Source: Virgibacillus siamensis (GTDB taxonomy: Bacteria > Bacillota > Bacilli > Bacillales > Amphibacillaceae). From it: a DNA stretch of 64,000 nucleotides. Below are positions 23,608 through 33,007 of this stretch, in pieces. The translations under genes were made by a program, and so were the position numbers. The DNA lies in assembly GCF_900162695.1 (NCBI RefSeq), contig NZ_FUIH01000007.1, positions 2,046,001 to 2,110,000 on the forward strand. The letters are read 5' to 3'. Each line of letters opens with the position of its first letter. The stretch's first letter is position 1. The notes beneath the pieces were generated by a model. That model did not search any database. It was not told the origin of the DNA and was given only the letters and a program-made list of their open reading frames with translations.

Positions 23608-25095
23608 TTAATCTTTTGGACGTTCTTTTAACTCCTCACCGTTTTTTCCCTGGAATCGGAGTCCCCAGCCTGTCAATGCTGCAATCAGCATTACTATGAG
23701 CAGGAACCAGCCATGGAAAACGAACGGGAATACTGCAGTTGGTTCAACAATCGGAAGCCAATTATACGTTTCCTTCATTGTTTTAATTGTTGACCAGCCC
23801 AATAACACCGGTGCACCCCAAGGGAAAATATACCCAAGTGATGAAGTAACCGCATCCAGCATGTTTGCCAGACGATAGCGGTGAATCCGGTATTTTGATC
23901 CGATTTCCTTAACAAAAGGTGCGGCCGCAATTTCTGCTGCGGTATTAATTGTGATGGAACTGTTTAATAGTGCAACTATGCCCCAAATCGCAAGCTCAGC
24001 TTTACGGACGGAGTTTTTAATCCATTTAACCAAGCTTTTCGTGATGGCATCCATCGTTCCACCTAATTTTAATAAATGTGCTGATGCTACAATTAACAAA
24101 ATCAGAATGGCCATATTGAAATATCCGGTAAGTCCCTCAATCAGCGCCCCTTGGATAACGGTGTCCGAATTCGGGTTAAAACTTAATAAGTCACCCAATT
24201 CCTTACCACTTATTCCAAACTGATGCATGATAAAGATTAATGGAATCGTTGAAATGATCCCCCATGTTAATGAAGTAAGTAAGTGTTGTCCTGATAAAGC
24301 TAGGATAAGTACAATCGCAAATGGCACCAGCATCAAAAGACCACCCGGGTTAACAGAATCAACCATTGATTCCATTGCTCCCTGGTTTGCACTGGCATTT
24401 CCGCCACCGCCAAAGATAGCAAATAAAATAACAGCCGGAACTGCTGCCACAATTGCATATTTAAAACGGCTGCGTACAACCCCGGGTACATCAGCATCCT
24501 GCGTAGTTGCAGAAACAATCGTCGTATCCGAAACCGGTGCAAGGTTATCACCAAAAACCGCACCAGCTAAAATAGCCGCAAACATAAATACCGGATCACC
24601 GCCTACAGCGACACCTGCCGGGTACATTAACGTACAAAATGCAACCGTCGTTCCATATCCGGTACCTACAGCAGTTGAGAAAGTGGCCGCAAGCAAGAAG
24701 GTCAATGCAACAAAAAGACCGCCAGTCACACCGGTTATCGCACCTATCCAGACCAGTCCTTCCACAAGACCGCCAACTTGCAGGACTTGTGCGAACATAC
24801 CTGCATAGAACCAGGCCACCATTGCAATAACCCCTACAGGCTGTGCCAGTCCATCAAATAAACCCTGTGCATAATCTTCCCATTTACTTTTACATAAGAG
24901 CAAACCGATTGTAAGGCCGATAATGGCACCCATCACCAGTCCTACTTCAGAAGATAGCTGCAGCACACTAATTGTAATCGCATAAACGACAAAAAATAAA
25001 AGCGGTATTGCTGCTCCAAAGGCGCCAAATCTGAATTTCAGTGAGTCAATCGTTTTTTCCCCTGTAGCTCTTTCCAGTTCTTCATTATTCGACAT
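23608..25095 (-). CDS. NhaC-family Na+/H+ antiporter
   Basis: 495 residues from the ATG at 25095, six bases after a GGGGGG site; an eight-codon upstream extension has no ribosome site. About 11-12 membrane helices. NhaC-family blocks include GDNLAPVSDTTIVSATTQDAD (conserved loop), SSITINTAAEIAAAPFVKEI and YIFPWGAPVLLGWS. It exports Na+ (or swaps an organic cation or acid) at the cost of protons. Paralogues of this type include MleN-like malate/lactate antiporters, so the exact substrate is open. Monocistronic. Confidence 0.88.
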   Translation of the reverse strand: MSNNEELERATGEKTIDSLKFRFGAFGAAIPLLFFVVYAITISVLQLSSEVGLVMGAIIGLTIGLLLCKSKWEDYAQGLFDGLAQPVGVIAMVAWFYAGMFAQVLQVGGLVEGLVWIGAITGVTGGLFVALTFLLAATFSTAVGTGYGTTVAFCTLMYPAGVAVGGDPVFMFAAILAGAVFGDNLAPVSDTTIVSATTQDADVPGVVRSRFKYAIVAAVPAVILFAIFGGGGNASANQGAMESMVDSVNPGGLLMLVPFAIVLILALSGQHLLTSLTWGIISTIPLIFIMHQFGISGKELGDLLSFNPNSDTVIQGALIEGLTGYFNMAILILLIVASAHLLKLGGTMDAITKSLVKWIKNSVRKAELAIWGIVALLNSSITINTAAEIAAAPFVKEIGSKYRIHRYRLANMLDAVTSSLGYIFPWGAPVLLGWSTIKTMKETYNWLPIVEPTAVFPFVFHGWFLLIVMLIAALTGWGLRFQGKNGEELKERPKD

Positions 25096-25218
25096 CGTGT
25101 TCCCCCCAAATCTATTCAAGCAAATCTGTTTAATAGTTTATCAAAATATTCTAGTCAATGCATTAAACATTGTAATATTTAGATCTTTCTCACTAGGGTT
25201 CTTGTCGAAAAAAACACT

Positions 25219-25343
25219 AAAAAGGCCGGGACAAATGTGTAAAATCCAAGTTCGAGTAAATCGTGGAAATGAAGCGCATAACCGCTCCGGAAATTTCCCA
25301 ATTGTTCGTCCTTTACATTACACGTGATATGTCCCAGCCTTTT
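25219..25343. mobile_element. MITE-like element with AAAAGGC-GGGACA terminal inverted repeats
   Basis: The ends AAAAGGCCGGGACA (left) and TGTCCCAGCCTTTT (right) pair with one mismatch. The 97-bp interior contains GGAAAT/ATTTCC and AGCG/CGCT inverted repeats, so the whole 125 bp can fold into a long hairpin. No ORF. Repeats with AAAGGCTGGGACA ends are, as I recall, common between genes in Bacillales. It also supplies a T-rich stop for transcription from topB. No clear target-site duplication. Confidence 0.6.
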
Positions 25344-25347
25344 AAGT

Positions 25348-27504
25348 TTATTCTTTTTTCAATTTGGCCAATTGTTCCGCCAATGCATTGTTCTTGAAAC
25401 TGTCGTCCTGTTTTTTTAAATATTTATTAACATCTTTTTTAGAGACCTTCTGTTTTTTCTCCTGCTCTTTTCGTTTGTTGAAGGTTGAAAGTTTCTCACG
25501 ATGGCCGCATTTGCATGTGAACATTTTGCCCTCGCCTTCACCACGGAGTTCCATACGCTTATGACAATTCGGGCATCTGGCATTTGTGTGTTTGGCAATG
25601 TTCTTTTTATGTCCGCACGATCTATCCTGACAAACGAGCATTCGGCCCTGTTTATTTTTTACTTCAAGCATTAACTTCCCGCATTCCGGGCATTTGGTTC
25701 CGGTCATATTATCATGCTTAAATGTTTCATCACTTGTCTTAATCTGTTGAACCACTTCACGGGCATAGTCTTTCATTTCTTTGATAAACTGATTTTTATC
25801 CAGTCTGCCTTCCGCGATCCGGCCCAGCTTTGTTTCCCATTCAGCTGTTAGGGCAGGCGATTTCAAGTCTTCCGGCACAAGGTCAAGCAGCTGTTTCCCT
25901 TTTGACGTGATAAAAATATGCTTGCCGCGCATTTCCATGTATTGACTGTTGAACAGCTTCTCAATGATATCCGCACGGGTCGCCACTGTGCCAAGTCCGC
26001 CTGTTTGATTGATTGTTTTTGCCAGATGCTTATCATCAGAGTTCATGTAACGAACCGGATTTTCCATCGCCTGCAGCAGTGCGCCTTCCGTAAACCGCTC
26101 CGGAGGCTTTGTTTCCCCCTCCGTTTTGGTTATGTTCAGGTGCTGAAATTGATCACCTTTCTGAACTAATGGGAGACTTTGAGCATTTTCTTCCTCATTG
26201 TAAATCTCTTTCCATCCAAGTCGTTTAACCGTATTTCCTTTTGTGTGGAAATGTTCTTCCCCGATTTGAGCCTCAATTATTTGCTGTTCATACTCGTGAG
26301 GTTCCGCCAGAACAGCAAGGAAACGTTTAACCACAAGGTCATAGATTTTACGCTCCTTATCATTCAAATCAGCCAAAATCACCGGCTGTTCTGTCGGGAT
26401 AATTGCATGGTGATCAGATACTTTGCTATTATCAACTACCGATTTCGGCAGCTTCCAGTCCCGTTTCAAAACCTTATTCGCAAAACGGCTGTACTGATCG
26501 ACACCGCACGCTTTCACGCGTTCCTTCAGCGTTGGAACGATATCTGTTGAGATAACCCGTGAATCCGTCCGTGGATAAGTCAAAACTTTATGCTGTTCAT
26601 ACAATTTTTGCATCAATGATAATGTTTGTTTTCCCGAAAACCCAAAAATACGGTTCGCATCACGCTGCAGTTCGGTCAAATCATACAATTGCGGCGCATG
26701 TTTTTTCTTTTCGGTTTTGTTCACATTCACAATCCTGGCAGGCTGGTTTTTCAACTGTTTCCATAATGCATCTGCTTTTTCTTTAGAAAAAATCCGGCTG
26801 TTATTTTTTGTATCGTGCCAGTTCAATTTCAATCCTGTATCTGTTTTTGCCTCGATTCCGTAAAACGTTTTCGGCTTGAATTCTTTAATTTCCCTCTCTC
26901 TTGCTGCAATCATAGCAAGTGTCGGCGTTTGAACACGTCCGCTTGACAACTGTGCGTTAAACTTGGTTGTCAGGGCGCGTGTTGCATTCAGCCCGACATA
27001 CCAGTCGGCTTCAGAACGGGCAACAGCAGCATGATACAGATTTTCATACTGCTTTCCTGGTTTCAAATGTTTAAATCCATCGCGGATTGCCTTATCAGTA
27101 ACCGATGATATCCAAAGCCGCTTTACCGGCTTCTTGGTTCTTGATTTTTCAATAATCCACCGTGCTACAAGTTCCCCCTCGCGTCCCGCATCGGTCGCTA
27201 TAACAATAGCGTTAACATCATTACGATTCAATTGCGTTTTAACAGAGTTAAACTGTTTACCGGTTTTTTTGATTACAACCAGTTTAAGATGTTTCGGCAG
27301 CATGGGGAGGTCTTCCATGCGCCATGTTTTTAATTTATCATCATATACTTCCGGGTCGGCTAAAGTTACCAGATGTCCCAGTGCCCAGGTTACGATATAA
27401 TTTGATCCTTCAAAAAAGCCATTTCCTTTTTTATTGCAGTTCAGTACTCGTGCAATATCCCGGCCAACGGAAGGCTTTTCCGCTAAAACCACTGTTTTGC
27501 CCAT
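25348..27504 (-). CDS. topB: DNA topoisomerase III
   Basis: 718 residues, type IA topoisomerase. The Toprim domain begins at KTVVLAEKPSVGRDIARVL and includes IVIATDAGREGELVARWI. The DNA-cleaving tyrosine is Tyr310 in VLTYPRTDSR. Two C-terminal zinc-ribbon motifs (CPECGKLM... and CPNCHKRM...) and a lysine-rich tail follow. It relaxes and decatenates DNA. The ATG at 27504 is preferred over an upstream in-frame ATG nine codons earlier because it is the conserved start of TopB (MGKTVVLAEKPSVG) and has GAGAGGA upstream. Confidence 0.95.
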   Translation of the reverse strand: MGKTVVLAEKPSVGRDIARVLNCNKKGNGFFEGSNYIVTWALGHLVTLADPEVYDDKLKTWRMEDLPMLPKHLKLVVIKKTGKQFNSVKTQLNRNDVNAIVIATDAGREGELVARWIIEKSRTKKPVKRLWISSVTDKAIRDGFKHLKPGKQYENLYHAAVARSEADWYVGLNATRALTTKFNAQLSSGRVQTPTLAMIAAREREIKEFKPKTFYGIEAKTDTGLKLNWHDTKNNSRIFSKEKADALWKQLKNQPARIVNVNKTEKKKHAPQLYDLTELQRDANRIFGFSGKQTLSLMQKLYEQHKVLTYPRTDSRVISTDIVPTLKERVKACGVDQYSRFANKVLKRDWKLPKSVVDNSKVSDHHAIIPTEQPVILADLNDKERKIYDLVVKRFLAVLAEPHEYEQQIIEAQIGEEHFHTKGNTVKRLGWKEIYNEEENAQSLPLVQKGDQFQHLNITKTEGETKPPERFTEGALLQAMENPVRYMNSDDKHLAKTINQTGGLGTVATRADIIEKLFNSQYMEMRGKHIFITSKGKQLLDLVPEDLKSPALTAEWETKLGRIAEGRLDKNQFIKEMKDYAREVVQQIKTSDETFKHDNMTGTKCPECGKLMLEVKNKQGRMLVCQDRSCGHKKNIAKHTNARCPNCHKRMELRGEGEGKMFTCKCGHREKLSTFNKRKEQEKKQKVSKKDVNKYLKKQDDSFKNNALAEQLAKLKKE

Positions 27505-27588
27505 TATTTCAAAATCCTCTCTCGTAAACATTCTTATGCCAGTTTAGCATAATTGGCACGGATATAGCAGTAACAGCATTTACAAAGA

Positions 27589-28380
27589 TTAGAGTGCTTC
27601 GACAAGGCCACCATCCACAATCATTGCCTGACCGGTTATATATGTGTTTGCACCGGAAGCAAGAAATACGATGGCTCTTGCAAACTCGGCAGGATCCCCG
27701 TATCGTTTCATCGGAATAGCCTGCACTTCATCAGACTCAACTTCTTTCATCGATTTTCCACTTTCGGCTGCCAGTTTTTCATTTAATTGCTGAATGCGGC
27801 CCGTTTCAATTTTGCCTGGTCCAATTGTATTAATCAAAATATGATCTTCTCCAAGTTCACGGGCAAGACTTTTGGCAAGTCCAACAATACCGGGGCGCAT
27901 CGTATTTGATAAAATTAATCCATCCAAACTTTGTTTAATGGAAGATGATGCAACGTTTACGATTCTGCCGCCGCCCTGTTTTTTCATATGCGGGATAACC
28001 GCACGGGTTGCACGAATGAAACTGAGAAGATTCAGTTCGAACGCATGGTACCAGTCATCATCGGACATATCTGCAAAGTTTCCGGCAGGTGGACCACCGG
28101 CATTATTAACCAGAACATCAATCGGACCATTCTGTTTAACAGCTGTATCGACCATTTTAGTAATGTCCTCACCGTTTTTCATGTTGCAAACAGTATAATG
28201 GACATGCTCATTGCCGGTTTCCTGCTTAATTTCATTTGCAGTCTTTTGAAGTTCTGATTCATTACGGCTGCTTATAAAAACATGTGCACCTTCTGCCGCG
28301 AATTCCATTGCAGCAGCTTTGCCGATTCCTTTACTGGCGGCAGTAACAATAACTGATTTTCCTTGCAGTTGAAGATCCAT
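27589..28380 (-). CDS. Atypical SDR-family oxidoreductase lacking the YxxxK motif
   Basis: 263 residues with a Rossmann fold (VTAASKGIGKAAA, NNAGG). At the place of the catalytic Tyr-x-x-x-Lys it has S158-N-T-M-R162 (LILSNTMRPGI), while the Ser region (NVASSSIKQS) is kept. A branch of 3-oxoacyl-ACP-reductase-like SDRs shows the same LSNTxR sequence, so this is a family trait rather than damage. Reaction unknown; oxidoreductase activity by the usual mechanism is doubtful. It stands alone between the hpa operon terminator and topB. Confidence 0.85.
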   Translation of the reverse strand: MDLQLQGKSVIVTAASKGIGKAAAMEFAAEGAHVFISSRNESELQKTANEIKQETGNEHVHYTVCNMKNGEDITKMVDTAVKQNGPIDVLVNNAGGPPAGNFADMSDDDWYHAFELNLLSFIRATRAVIPHMKKQGGGRIVNVASSSIKQSLDGLILSNTMRPGIVGLAKSLARELGEDHILINTIGPGKIETGRIQQLNEKLAAESGKSMKEVESDEVQAIPMKRYGDPAEFARAIVFLASGANTYITGQAMIVDGGLVEAL

Positions 28381-28493
28381 TTGCTCTCCCTCATTTCACT
28401 GATTACTTTTTATTAAGTTTACCTGAATCAGACATTCTTTTCCAATGGAGCAGGTTACGCGAATGAGTCACGTTTTTAGGTTGAAATAAAAAA

Positions 28494-28520
28494 GCCCAAA
28501 ACTCCTTTGGAATTTTAGGC
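28494..28520 (-). terminator. Terminator of the hpa operon
   Basis: GCCTAAAA/TTTTGGGC-type stem on the minus strand followed by TTTTTTATTTC, just after hpaF. Confidence 0.8.
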
Positions 28521-28527
28521 CGATTAT

Positions 28528-28911
28528 TTATCTGAACCGTTCATGAATATTATTTTTCTTATATGTCCCGCCTTCACCAAATTCATATAATTCCATCGAC
28601 AGTGCGAGGTAACGATTATGAAAATGTTCCGTAAAGTGTTCTTCAATCATTTGAAAAAGGTTATCACAAACTTGCTTTTTCACCTCTTTAGAACGGCCAC
28701 CGCCGATTTTCAATGTCACATGAACAAAAGCATCATTCCCGGAACCATCTGCAATGCAGTAATCAGTAAGCTTTATCGCACGGGCACGGATACCGCCGGT
28801 TGGGAACACTCCCTTTTCGGCAATCAGCGTTTCATTCACCTTTTTCAACAGAGTTGGCATTTCTGCCTCATTAGCAATATTATCCGTATATTCAATAATG
28901 ATGTGCGGCAT
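28528..28911 (-). CDS. hpaF: 5-carboxymethyl-2-hydroxymuconate isomerase HpaF
   Basis: 127 residues beginning with the tautomerase-superfamily proline (MPHIIIEYTDNI), Pro1 being the catalytic base after Met removal. Other HpaF/HpcD blocks: GGIRARAIK and FVHVTLKIGGGRS. It isomerises 5-carboxymethyl-2-hydroxymuconate to 5-oxopent-3-ene-1,2,5-tricarboxylate. Last gene of the hpa operon, 14 nt after hpaG2. Confidence 0.93.
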   Translation of the reverse strand: MPHIIIEYTDNIANEAEMPTLLKKVNETLIAEKGVFPTGGIRARAIKLTDYCIADGSGNDAFVHVTLKIGGGRSKEVKKQVCDNLFQMIEEHFTEHFHNRYLALSMELYEFGEGGTYKKNNIHERFR

Positions 28912-28925
28912 AGATCAGACCTCCT

Positions 28926-29681
28926 TCACCTATTGAATTCCCTGTCGCCGACAATCGTATTTTGGAGTGCACCAATTCCTTCTATCTCCGTGACAACCAC
29001 GTCACCTTCATAAACATGCACAGTACCTTTTGGAGTTCCTGTCAAAATAACATCATTTTCATGAAGCGTCATAAAACTGCTTAAATATTCAACCAGGTAT
29101 GGGATATCAAAAACCATGTCAGCGGTTGAGCCTTCCTGTTGTAATTCACCATTTACATAAGTGTGAAGTGTGAGTTGCATCGGATCCATGATGTCCGCCT
29201 GATCCACAAACCAGGGACCGATTGGAGTCAGCTGATCACGGTTTTTCGCTGCCAGATTCGGACGATAATAGTTTTCCAGATAATCACGGATGACATAATC
29301 ATTTGCCACGGTATACCCGGATATATATTGATATGCTTCATTGCGCTGAACATTATTTGCTGTTTTTCCGATGACTGCCGCCAGTTCACATTCATAGTGC
29401 ATATGGGTCGCATCTGCCGGTCTTCTTGACTGCCCCTTATGCCCAACCAGCGCATTCGGCCCTTTCAAAAAGACAAGTGGTTCATCCGGTGCCTTAAAGC
29501 TGATTTCACTTGCATGATCCGCATAATTCAGACCGAGCGCAAAAATGGTTTCCGCTTTGACAGGCGGAAGCCAGATGACATCTGAAGGGTTCACAACCCG
29601 TCCATCAGTAAGCAACAATCTGCCATCTGATTCGATTGCATCATGCACAGCACCAAAACAGGCTACACGCGCATGCCTCAT
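28926..29681 (-). CDS. HpaG C-terminal-domain homologue (FAH family)
   Basis: 251 residues corresponding to the C-terminal half of E. coli HpaG, with near-identical blocks FALGLNYADHASEISFKAP and DYVIRDYLENYYRPNL. Fumarylacetoacetate-hydrolase fold; metal-binding acidic residues are seen in MHYECELAAVIG. Together with its partner it should decarboxylate 5-oxopent-3-ene-1,2,5-tricarboxylate and isomerise the product to 2-oxohept-3-ene-1,7-dioate. The ATG overlaps the hpaG1 stop by four bases, so the two halves are probably made in equal amount and associate. Confidence 0.92.
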   Translation of the reverse strand: MRHARVACFGAVHDAIESDGRLLLTDGRVVNPSDVIWLPPVKAETIFALGLNYADHASEISFKAPDEPLVFLKGPNALVGHKGQSRRPADATHMHYECELAAVIGKTANNVQRNEAYQYISGYTVANDYVIRDYLENYYRPNLAAKNRDQLTPIGPWFVDQADIMDPMQLTLHTYVNGELQQEGSTADMVFDIPYLVEYLSSFMTLHENDVILTGTPKGTVHVYEGDVVVTEIEGIGALQNTIVGDREFNR

Positions 29682-30346
29682 TTACAATCACCTTCTTTCA
29701 ACGGGACAATCCGATTCTCCAGCACACCGACTGTTTCAATATCAATTCGAACAGTATCCCCTTCCCCAATCAATGGTGCATTTTCCGGCACACCGGCCAA
29801 CAAAATATCACCTTTGGAAAATGTCATAAATTGACTGATGTCTGAAATAAGCTGTGCCACAGGGCGGACAAGATTTGCTGTATTATTCTCCTGAACAAGC
29901 TTGTCATTGACATAAACCCTTATTGGAAGCATATCTGCATCATGAATAGATGCTTTTTCCATCACAGACCCCATCGGACAAGTTCCATCCCGCACTTTAT
30001 TTTTGATATCCGGGCGAAAAAAATTGTCATGCGGCACACTGATGTCATTGACCACCGTAAATCCTGCAACATAATCCATTGCCCGATCCGATGGCACATT
30101 CACGGCCGTTCTTTCAAATATAATGCCCAGTGCAGGCCCTGCCTGAAGCACGGAAACACCCTCCGGCATTTCCACTCGACCATAGTGATGATTGTGGGTG
30201 TTTTTTGGTTTAATGTATAAAACCGGTCGTTTCGGCGGTTCTTTATACGGTTTTTCATGTAATGCACTTTCCATCTTTTCCAACTCACCCTGAAAATTAA
30301 AGAGCACTCCATATACACTCCCAATATCTGTTAACCTCTTATTCAT
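29678..30346 (-). CDS. HpaG N-terminal-domain homologue (FAH family)
   Basis: 222 residues matching the N-terminal half of E. coli HpaG (SPYKAPPK-like segment KPYKEPPKRPVLYIKPKNT; DGTCPMGSVMEKA; GDILLAGVPENAP). It is a divergent FAH domain. In enteric bacteria the two domains are one 430-residue protein; here they are separate genes with a 4-bp overlap. Confidence 0.92.
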   Translation of the reverse strand: MNKRLTDIGSVYGVLFNFQGELEKMESALHEKPYKEPPKRPVLYIKPKNTHNHHYGRVEMPEGVSVLQAGPALGIIFERTAVNVPSDRAMDYVAGFTVVNDISVPHDNFFRPDIKNKVRDGTCPMGSVMEKASIHDADMLPIRVYVNDKLVQENNTANLVRPVAQLISDISQFMTFSKGDILLAGVPENAPLIGEGDTVRIDIETVGVLENRIVPLKEGDCK

Positions 30347-30361
30347 TGGATCCCTCCTCTG

Positions 30362-31765
30362 TCAACGTTTGCTTTTCGGTACATGAATGGCAATCCCTGA
30401 CAGTTCCTCAACGGATTCCAGCAAACTCTCATTAAAACTTGGATGTGGATAAGAAGGAAATATCAGGTCCTCATCCCGTGCCGCCATTTCAAGTGCAGTA
30501 ACAGCTGTACTGGACAGTTCTATGGCACCATGTCCAATCATGTGAATACCAAGTAATATATCTGTCTTTTTCTCTTTTATGACAGTTACAAGACCCCCTC
30601 TTGTATTTGCTATCGCTGCATAACTGTTTCCGTTCATTGGAAAACTGCCTATTTCGGTATCGTATCCTGCATCAGTTGCTTCTTTTTTGGTCAGTCCAAC
30701 CGCCGCGATTGGCGGATTAGTATGTACTACAGACGGTATAAGTGTCAAATCAATCTCACTTTTCAACCCGGCAATCGTTTCGGCTGCTGCTTTTCCTTCC
30801 TTGATGGCTTTGACTGCTGTAAGGGCTCCACCAGTTACATCCCCGGCTGCATATATATGAGGAACTGAAGTTTTAGCAGTTCGATCAGTTTGAATGAATC
30901 CATCAGCCGTCAGATCAATGCCGATCCGTTCAACTCCCAGATCTTTAAGATTCGGTTTTTGCCCTGCACACACAAGCAAATATGATGCCTTTTCAGCAAT
31001 CGTTTCCCCATTTTTTGTTAATTGAACAGAAACTTTTCCGTCTTTTGGCACTGTATCTGTCAATCGATACCCGGATTTCACTTGGATCTTTGCTTTCTTA
31101 AGGATTCGTTTTATCTCCCGATTTATCGAAGCATCAAATGGAAAATCCACTCCATGAAATAACTTTACTGATGCTCCAAGCTGATTAAAGCAGGATGCCA
31201 CTTCCAAAGCGCGGTAGTCATTTCCGTAAATCACAATGGATTCAGGGATTTCTGTCAGCTGATAGACTGATTCGGGCGTTAAAACCTGTTCTTGTGCCAT
31301 TCCGTGCCAATCCGGATGACTGCCAGTCGCAATGATGGCATTCGTAAATTCATACACGTCAAATTGATGTCCTTTTTCAACCCCGATTTTATGGTCACCG
31401 ATAAAGTTTGCCTGTCCAGTTATCACTTCAATTTGATTGGACACCAGTAATTTCTCCACACCTGCACGCAGCCGTTCAATAACGCTATGTTTATACTGCT
31501 GCAATTTGGAAAAATCCACATTCAAACCGGTTATCCCAATTCCCATTTCTTGCAAATCTCGAACAGAAGCCAGCTTCGCGGCGGTATGTGTGAACACTTT
31601 GGACGGAATACAACCTTTATTCAAACAAACACCGCCAATTATATCTTTTTCAATCAGTGTGACTGTTTGCCCCAGTTGGGCGGCACGGATGGCAGCCTGA
31701 TAACCGCCAGGACCGCCGCCTATAATGATCAAATCACGTTGTTCCGCTAATTCGCCAACGACCAT
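30362..31765 (-). CDS. Dihydrolipoyl dehydrogenase (E3)
   Basis: 467 residues. FAD site IIGGGPGGYQAA, redox-active disulfide C47-L-N-K-G-C52 (CLNKGCIPSK), and the C-terminal catalytic His-Glu pair (YPHPSFNESLLE). It reoxidises dihydrolipoamide of the E2 protein with NAD+. The ATG directly abuts the E2 stop codon. Since genomes of this group carry other lpd copies, a copy inside the hpa operon implies a dedicated complex. Confidence 0.92.
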   Translation of the reverse strand: MVVGELAEQRDLIIIGGGPGGYQAAIRAAQLGQTVTLIEKDIIGGVCLNKGCIPSKVFTHTAAKLASVRDLQEMGIGITGLNVDFSKLQQYKHSVIERLRAGVEKLLVSNQIEVITGQANFIGDHKIGVEKGHQFDVYEFTNAIIATGSHPDWHGMAQEQVLTPESVYQLTEIPESIVIYGNDYRALEVASCFNQLGASVKLFHGVDFPFDASINREIKRILKKAKIQVKSGYRLTDTVPKDGKVSVQLTKNGETIAEKASYLLVCAGQKPNLKDLGVERIGIDLTADGFIQTDRTAKTSVPHIYAAGDVTGGALTAVKAIKEGKAAAETIAGLKSEIDLTLIPSVVHTNPPIAAVGLTKKEATDAGYDTEIGSFPMNGNSYAAIANTRGGLVTVIKEKKTDILLGIHMIGHGAIELSSTAVTALEMAARDEDLIFPSYPHPSFNESLLESVEELSGIAIHVPKSKR

Positions 31766-32983
31766 TTATACCAGCTCCAATATCAGTTTATTCGGGTTTT
31801 GCAGCAGTTCAATGAACCGGTTGGTGAATTCTACCGATGCAACTCCATCTGCCACCCGATGATCGAATGAAAGTGACAAAGTCATCATCTGTCTTACCGC
31901 AATATCATCATTCTTCATGACAACTGGTGTTTTCTTCGTTTTGTGGAGTGCCATAATCGCTGTCTGCGGTGGATTGATAATAGGAGTTGCCCCGGTTCCT
32001 CCAATCGGCCCGACATTGCTGATTGTAAATGTACCATGTTGCATTTCAGCTGCACTTAGCTTTCCTGTCTGGGCTTTTTTCGTCAATTCTTTCATTTCCA
32101 CATTGATTTGCCGGATTGTTTTTTTATCGACATCCCGTAACACCGGAACAACAAGCCCTCTATCCGTGTTGGTCGCGAGTCCTATATGATAATTTTTCGA
32201 CAGACGGATAACCTGATTTTCCTCATCCAATTGTGCATTAAATAATTGATGCTCTTTCAATGCTATCGTTACTGCTTTCAGGAAAAAAGCAACAGCCGAA
32301 ATTGACTCCCCTTCCCGCTTCAGGTCCTGCCGCAATGCAAGCAGATCTGTCAAATCCGCTTCATCAAAATGTGTGACATGCGGAATCGTTGTAATGGCCT
32401 TGGTCAGCCTGTCACCAATTTGTTTTCGAATACCATTATATGGAATCGTATCTGTATCGACCGGTTCACTTACCTGTTCCAGTACCGGATCAGATACTCC
32501 ATTAATTGCTTGATGCACATCTTCTTCGGTAACACGCCCGCCAGGACCAGTTCCTGTAATCCGTTCAATATCCACATCATTTTCCCTGGCAATTTTACGA
32601 GTGTACGGTGCAGCAAGAATACGATTGTATTTGCCTATTGATGTAGCGGTGGAACTCCCTGTATTTTCTGCCGGCACCGTTTGTTCCGCATGCATTTGTT
32701 CCATTTGTTTGTTCTCAATAGCAGGGGAATCTGCTTTCCCTGAACCGAAGCCATCATCAATTTCAATCAAGGCTGTTCCTACTGTAACGATTTCGCCTGC
32801 CTTATAATGAATCGCCTTAATTCTCCCGGCTGCAGGTGAAGGAATCTCCGCAACCATTTTGTCGGTTTGCAGTTCAACCAGCGGCTGATCAACTGTTACT
32901 TCATCACCTACTTTTACAAAATAATTGGTGATTTCACCTTCATTCATTCCTTCACCAATATCATGAAATTTCACATCAGCCAC
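31766..32983 (-). CDS. 2-oxoacid dehydrogenase complex E2 (dihydrolipoamide acyltransferase)
   Basis: 405 residues from a GTG behind GGAGGAGGTGG. One N-terminal lipoyl domain (lipoyl-lysine K42 in LQTDKMVAEIPSP), an E1/E3-binding domain (~122-156, AAPYTRKIARENDVDIERI), and the acyltransferase domain ending with the catalytic HxxxDG (DHRVADG). Similarity in layout is to branched-chain (BkdB-type) E2. No E1 alpha or beta gene is adjacent; genes before and after are PheDH and E3. A role in converting phenylpyruvate or 4-hydroxyphenylpyruvate to the arylacetyl-CoA is inferred from context. Confidence 0.88.
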   Translation of the reverse strand: MADVKFHDIGEGMNEGEITNYFVKVGDEVTVDQPLVELQTDKMVAEIPSPAAGRIKAIHYKAGEIVTVGTALIEIDDGFGSGKADSPAIENKQMEQMHAEQTVPAENTGSSTATSIGKYNRILAAPYTRKIARENDVDIERITGTGPGGRVTEEDVHQAINGVSDPVLEQVSEPVDTDTIPYNGIRKQIGDRLTKAITTIPHVTHFDEADLTDLLALRQDLKREGESISAVAFFLKAVTIALKEHQLFNAQLDEENQVIRLSKNYHIGLATNTDRGLVVPVLRDVDKKTIRQINVEMKELTKKAQTGKLSAAEMQHGTFTISNVGPIGGTGATPIINPPQTAIMALHKTKKTPVVMKNDDIAVRQMMTLSLSFDHRVADGVASVEFTNRFIELLQNPNKLILELV

Positions 32984-33007
32984 AATACCACCTCCTCCAA
33001 TTCAGAT

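Noticed and set aside
24227..24808. 193-codon ORF antisense to the nhaC-family gene
   Set aside because: It mirrors the codon periodicity of the opposite strand, has no ribosome site and an unnatural Pro/Thr/Ala-rich composition.
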